Assembly: GCA_034437615.1 (NCBI GenBank)
Contig: DAOTTW010000068.1
Location: 1 to 6,641 of the forward strand
Direction: 5' to 3'
Source: DAOTTW01 sp034437615
Lineage (GTDB): Bacteria; Chloroflexota; Anaerolineae; Aggregatilineales; Phototrophicaceae
DNA length: 6,641 nucleotides
Made by a program: the position numbers and the translations under genes. A model generated the notes under the pieces. It was not told the origin of the DNA. It searched no databases and saw only the letters and a program-made list of their open reading frames with translations. Of the stretch, positions 5,978 through 6,641 are shown piece after piece (the stretch's first letter is position 1; each line of letters starts with the position of its first letter).

Positions 5978-6009
5978 AGCGACCTCACAGCATAATTATG
6001 ATGCCTATT

Positions 6010-6641
6010 CTAACACGGGGCGTCCTGATTGATAAACAGATTACCACCCGGCACAGGGAATAGGCGCTGCATCTGCACTTGTTGCTGTAAAGCTGTGGCG
6101 TGCTCGTGCGTCAGCAGCAGATAGCGTGATTGTGGTGGCCTCTTTAGCTGATCGACGCTGTTCAGCCACGACAGGCCGACGCCAGGATCAAACGCCAACA
6201 GCAAGCCGGGCCGATTGAATTCCAGCATGTACACCAGTGAAAACAGCAGCGTGTTGCACCATGCACTGTCTGCGTCAGGGTCGTACTGCACAACAGCATC
6301 GACTGTGGGATTCCATTCTTGGTATTGTGCCGGGGTCATGTCGCTGTATTTGTTGCTGACGAATTCATGGAAGTCAACGGCGGCAGGCAACAACACGATC
6401 ATGCTAGCAATCATCGTCAGCAGCAGGGCACGACGGTTATACAGCAGTAGCAGCAGCAACGAAAACAGCAGGTGCGGGGCCATCACGCGATAATCCCGTG
6501 AATCCAGCACTTCATGCAGCGCTATCGTCGCGATGTATGCCGCCAGCAAATTAAACAGATGCAGACCATATTCACGCAGCGTATCTGTGTAAGGGGCGGG
6601 TGTGACCGCTTCAGCGGACGGGATATATCCTGTCCCTACAT
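6010..6641 (-). CDS. Membrane protein of unknown function, 5' end outside or lost
   Basis: The frame ends at TAG (6010-6012) and is open to the window edge, with no convincing start inside. A TTG at 6549 exists, but the upstream in-frame reading (PYTDTLREYGLHLFNLL) continues the hydrophobic helix, so coding probably extends further. Counting from the TTG, helices lie near 1-15, 22-37 and 40-58. DSRDYRVMAPHLL (16-28) lies between the first two and recalls the RYR-P motif near the end of GT39-type proteins. About 120 mostly polar residues follow, with AWCNTLLFS (96-104), GVGLSWL and SRYLLL. I read it as the C-terminus of a polytopic envelope protein, possibly GT-C-like; I do not recognise the family. 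At 6614-6639 the frame runs through a GTAGGGAC repeat, so the 5' part may be disrupted or may have been extended by the repeat. Confidence 0.55.
   Translation of the reverse strand, partial: VGTGYIPSAEAVTPAPYTDTLREYGLHLFNLLAAYIATIALHEVLDSRDYRVMAPHLLFSLLLLLLYNRRALLLTMIASMIVLLPAAVDFHEFVSNKYSDMTPAQYQEWNPTVDAVVQYDPDADSAWCNTLLFSLVYMLEFNRPGLLLAFDPGVGLSWLNSVDQLKRPPQSRYLLLTHEHATALQQQVQMQRLFPVPGGNLFINQDAPC
6614..6639 (-). repeat. Fifth GTAGGGAC hairpin repeat, inside an open frame
   Basis: Read on the minus strand, this begins GTAGGGACAGG and ends CCGTCCGC. It has the same 26-base length and the same ends as the copies at 807-832 and 1038-1063. Positions 6616-6635 form a near-perfect palindrome around GGATATATCC, with one wobble pair. 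It is the only copy seen outside the 734-1307 gap, which supports a dispersed family. Confidence 0.75.

Noticed and set aside
5788..5988. Minus-strand frame of 66 codons over the Uma2 remnant
   Set aside because: It is a different frame from the one carrying the Uma2 motifs, and it shows no family similarity.

Overview
The window looks like a chromosomal segment from a bacterium with moderately high GC. I favour Chloroflexota (Anaerolineae-like). The reasons are the style of the intergenic repeats (hairpins opening with GTAGGGAC, and CCCTCACCCC/CCCTCTCC arms), a Uma2-type remnant, and protein families common in that phylum. This assignment rests on recalled patterns, not on a search.

Layout. 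(1) Positions 2-733 (+) are the 3' part of a CHAD-domain gene whose beginning lies outside the window. (2) Positions 734-1307 hold no gene. They carry a dense set of inverted repeats: two head-to-head pairs of a GTAGGGAC hairpin and a nested palindromic block at 919-1220. (3) Positions 1308-1583 (+) encode a 91-residue all-helical coiled-coil protein. It faces a TPR plus PPC-like membrane-anchored protein at 1677-2465 (-), with a hairpin terminator between them. (4) A divergent promoter region at 2466-2707 separates that gene from a two-gene operon. The operon encodes a full-length NodU/CmcH/TobZ-type carbamoyltransferase (2708-4435, TTG start) and a multi-pass GT-C glycosyltransferase (4435-5832). 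The two overlap by one base in TGATG, so they are probably translationally coupled. (5) Positions 5807-5977 (-) hold a 56-codon remnant of a Uma2-family nuclease with the middle and catalytic parts missing. (6) Positions 6010-6641 (-) hold the 3' part of another membrane protein. Its open frame runs off the window through a fifth copy of the GTAGGGAC repeat.

How the genes may work together. The carbamoyltransferase/GT-C pair is the one clear functional unit. The likely theme is transfer of a sugar from a lipid carrier at the membrane plus carbamoylation of a sugar or other hydroxyl group, perhaps on a cell-surface glycan or glycolipid. That is inference; no other biosynthetic gene is visible. 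The other genes look like independent neighbours. I found no RNA gene, CRISPR array or intact mobile element.
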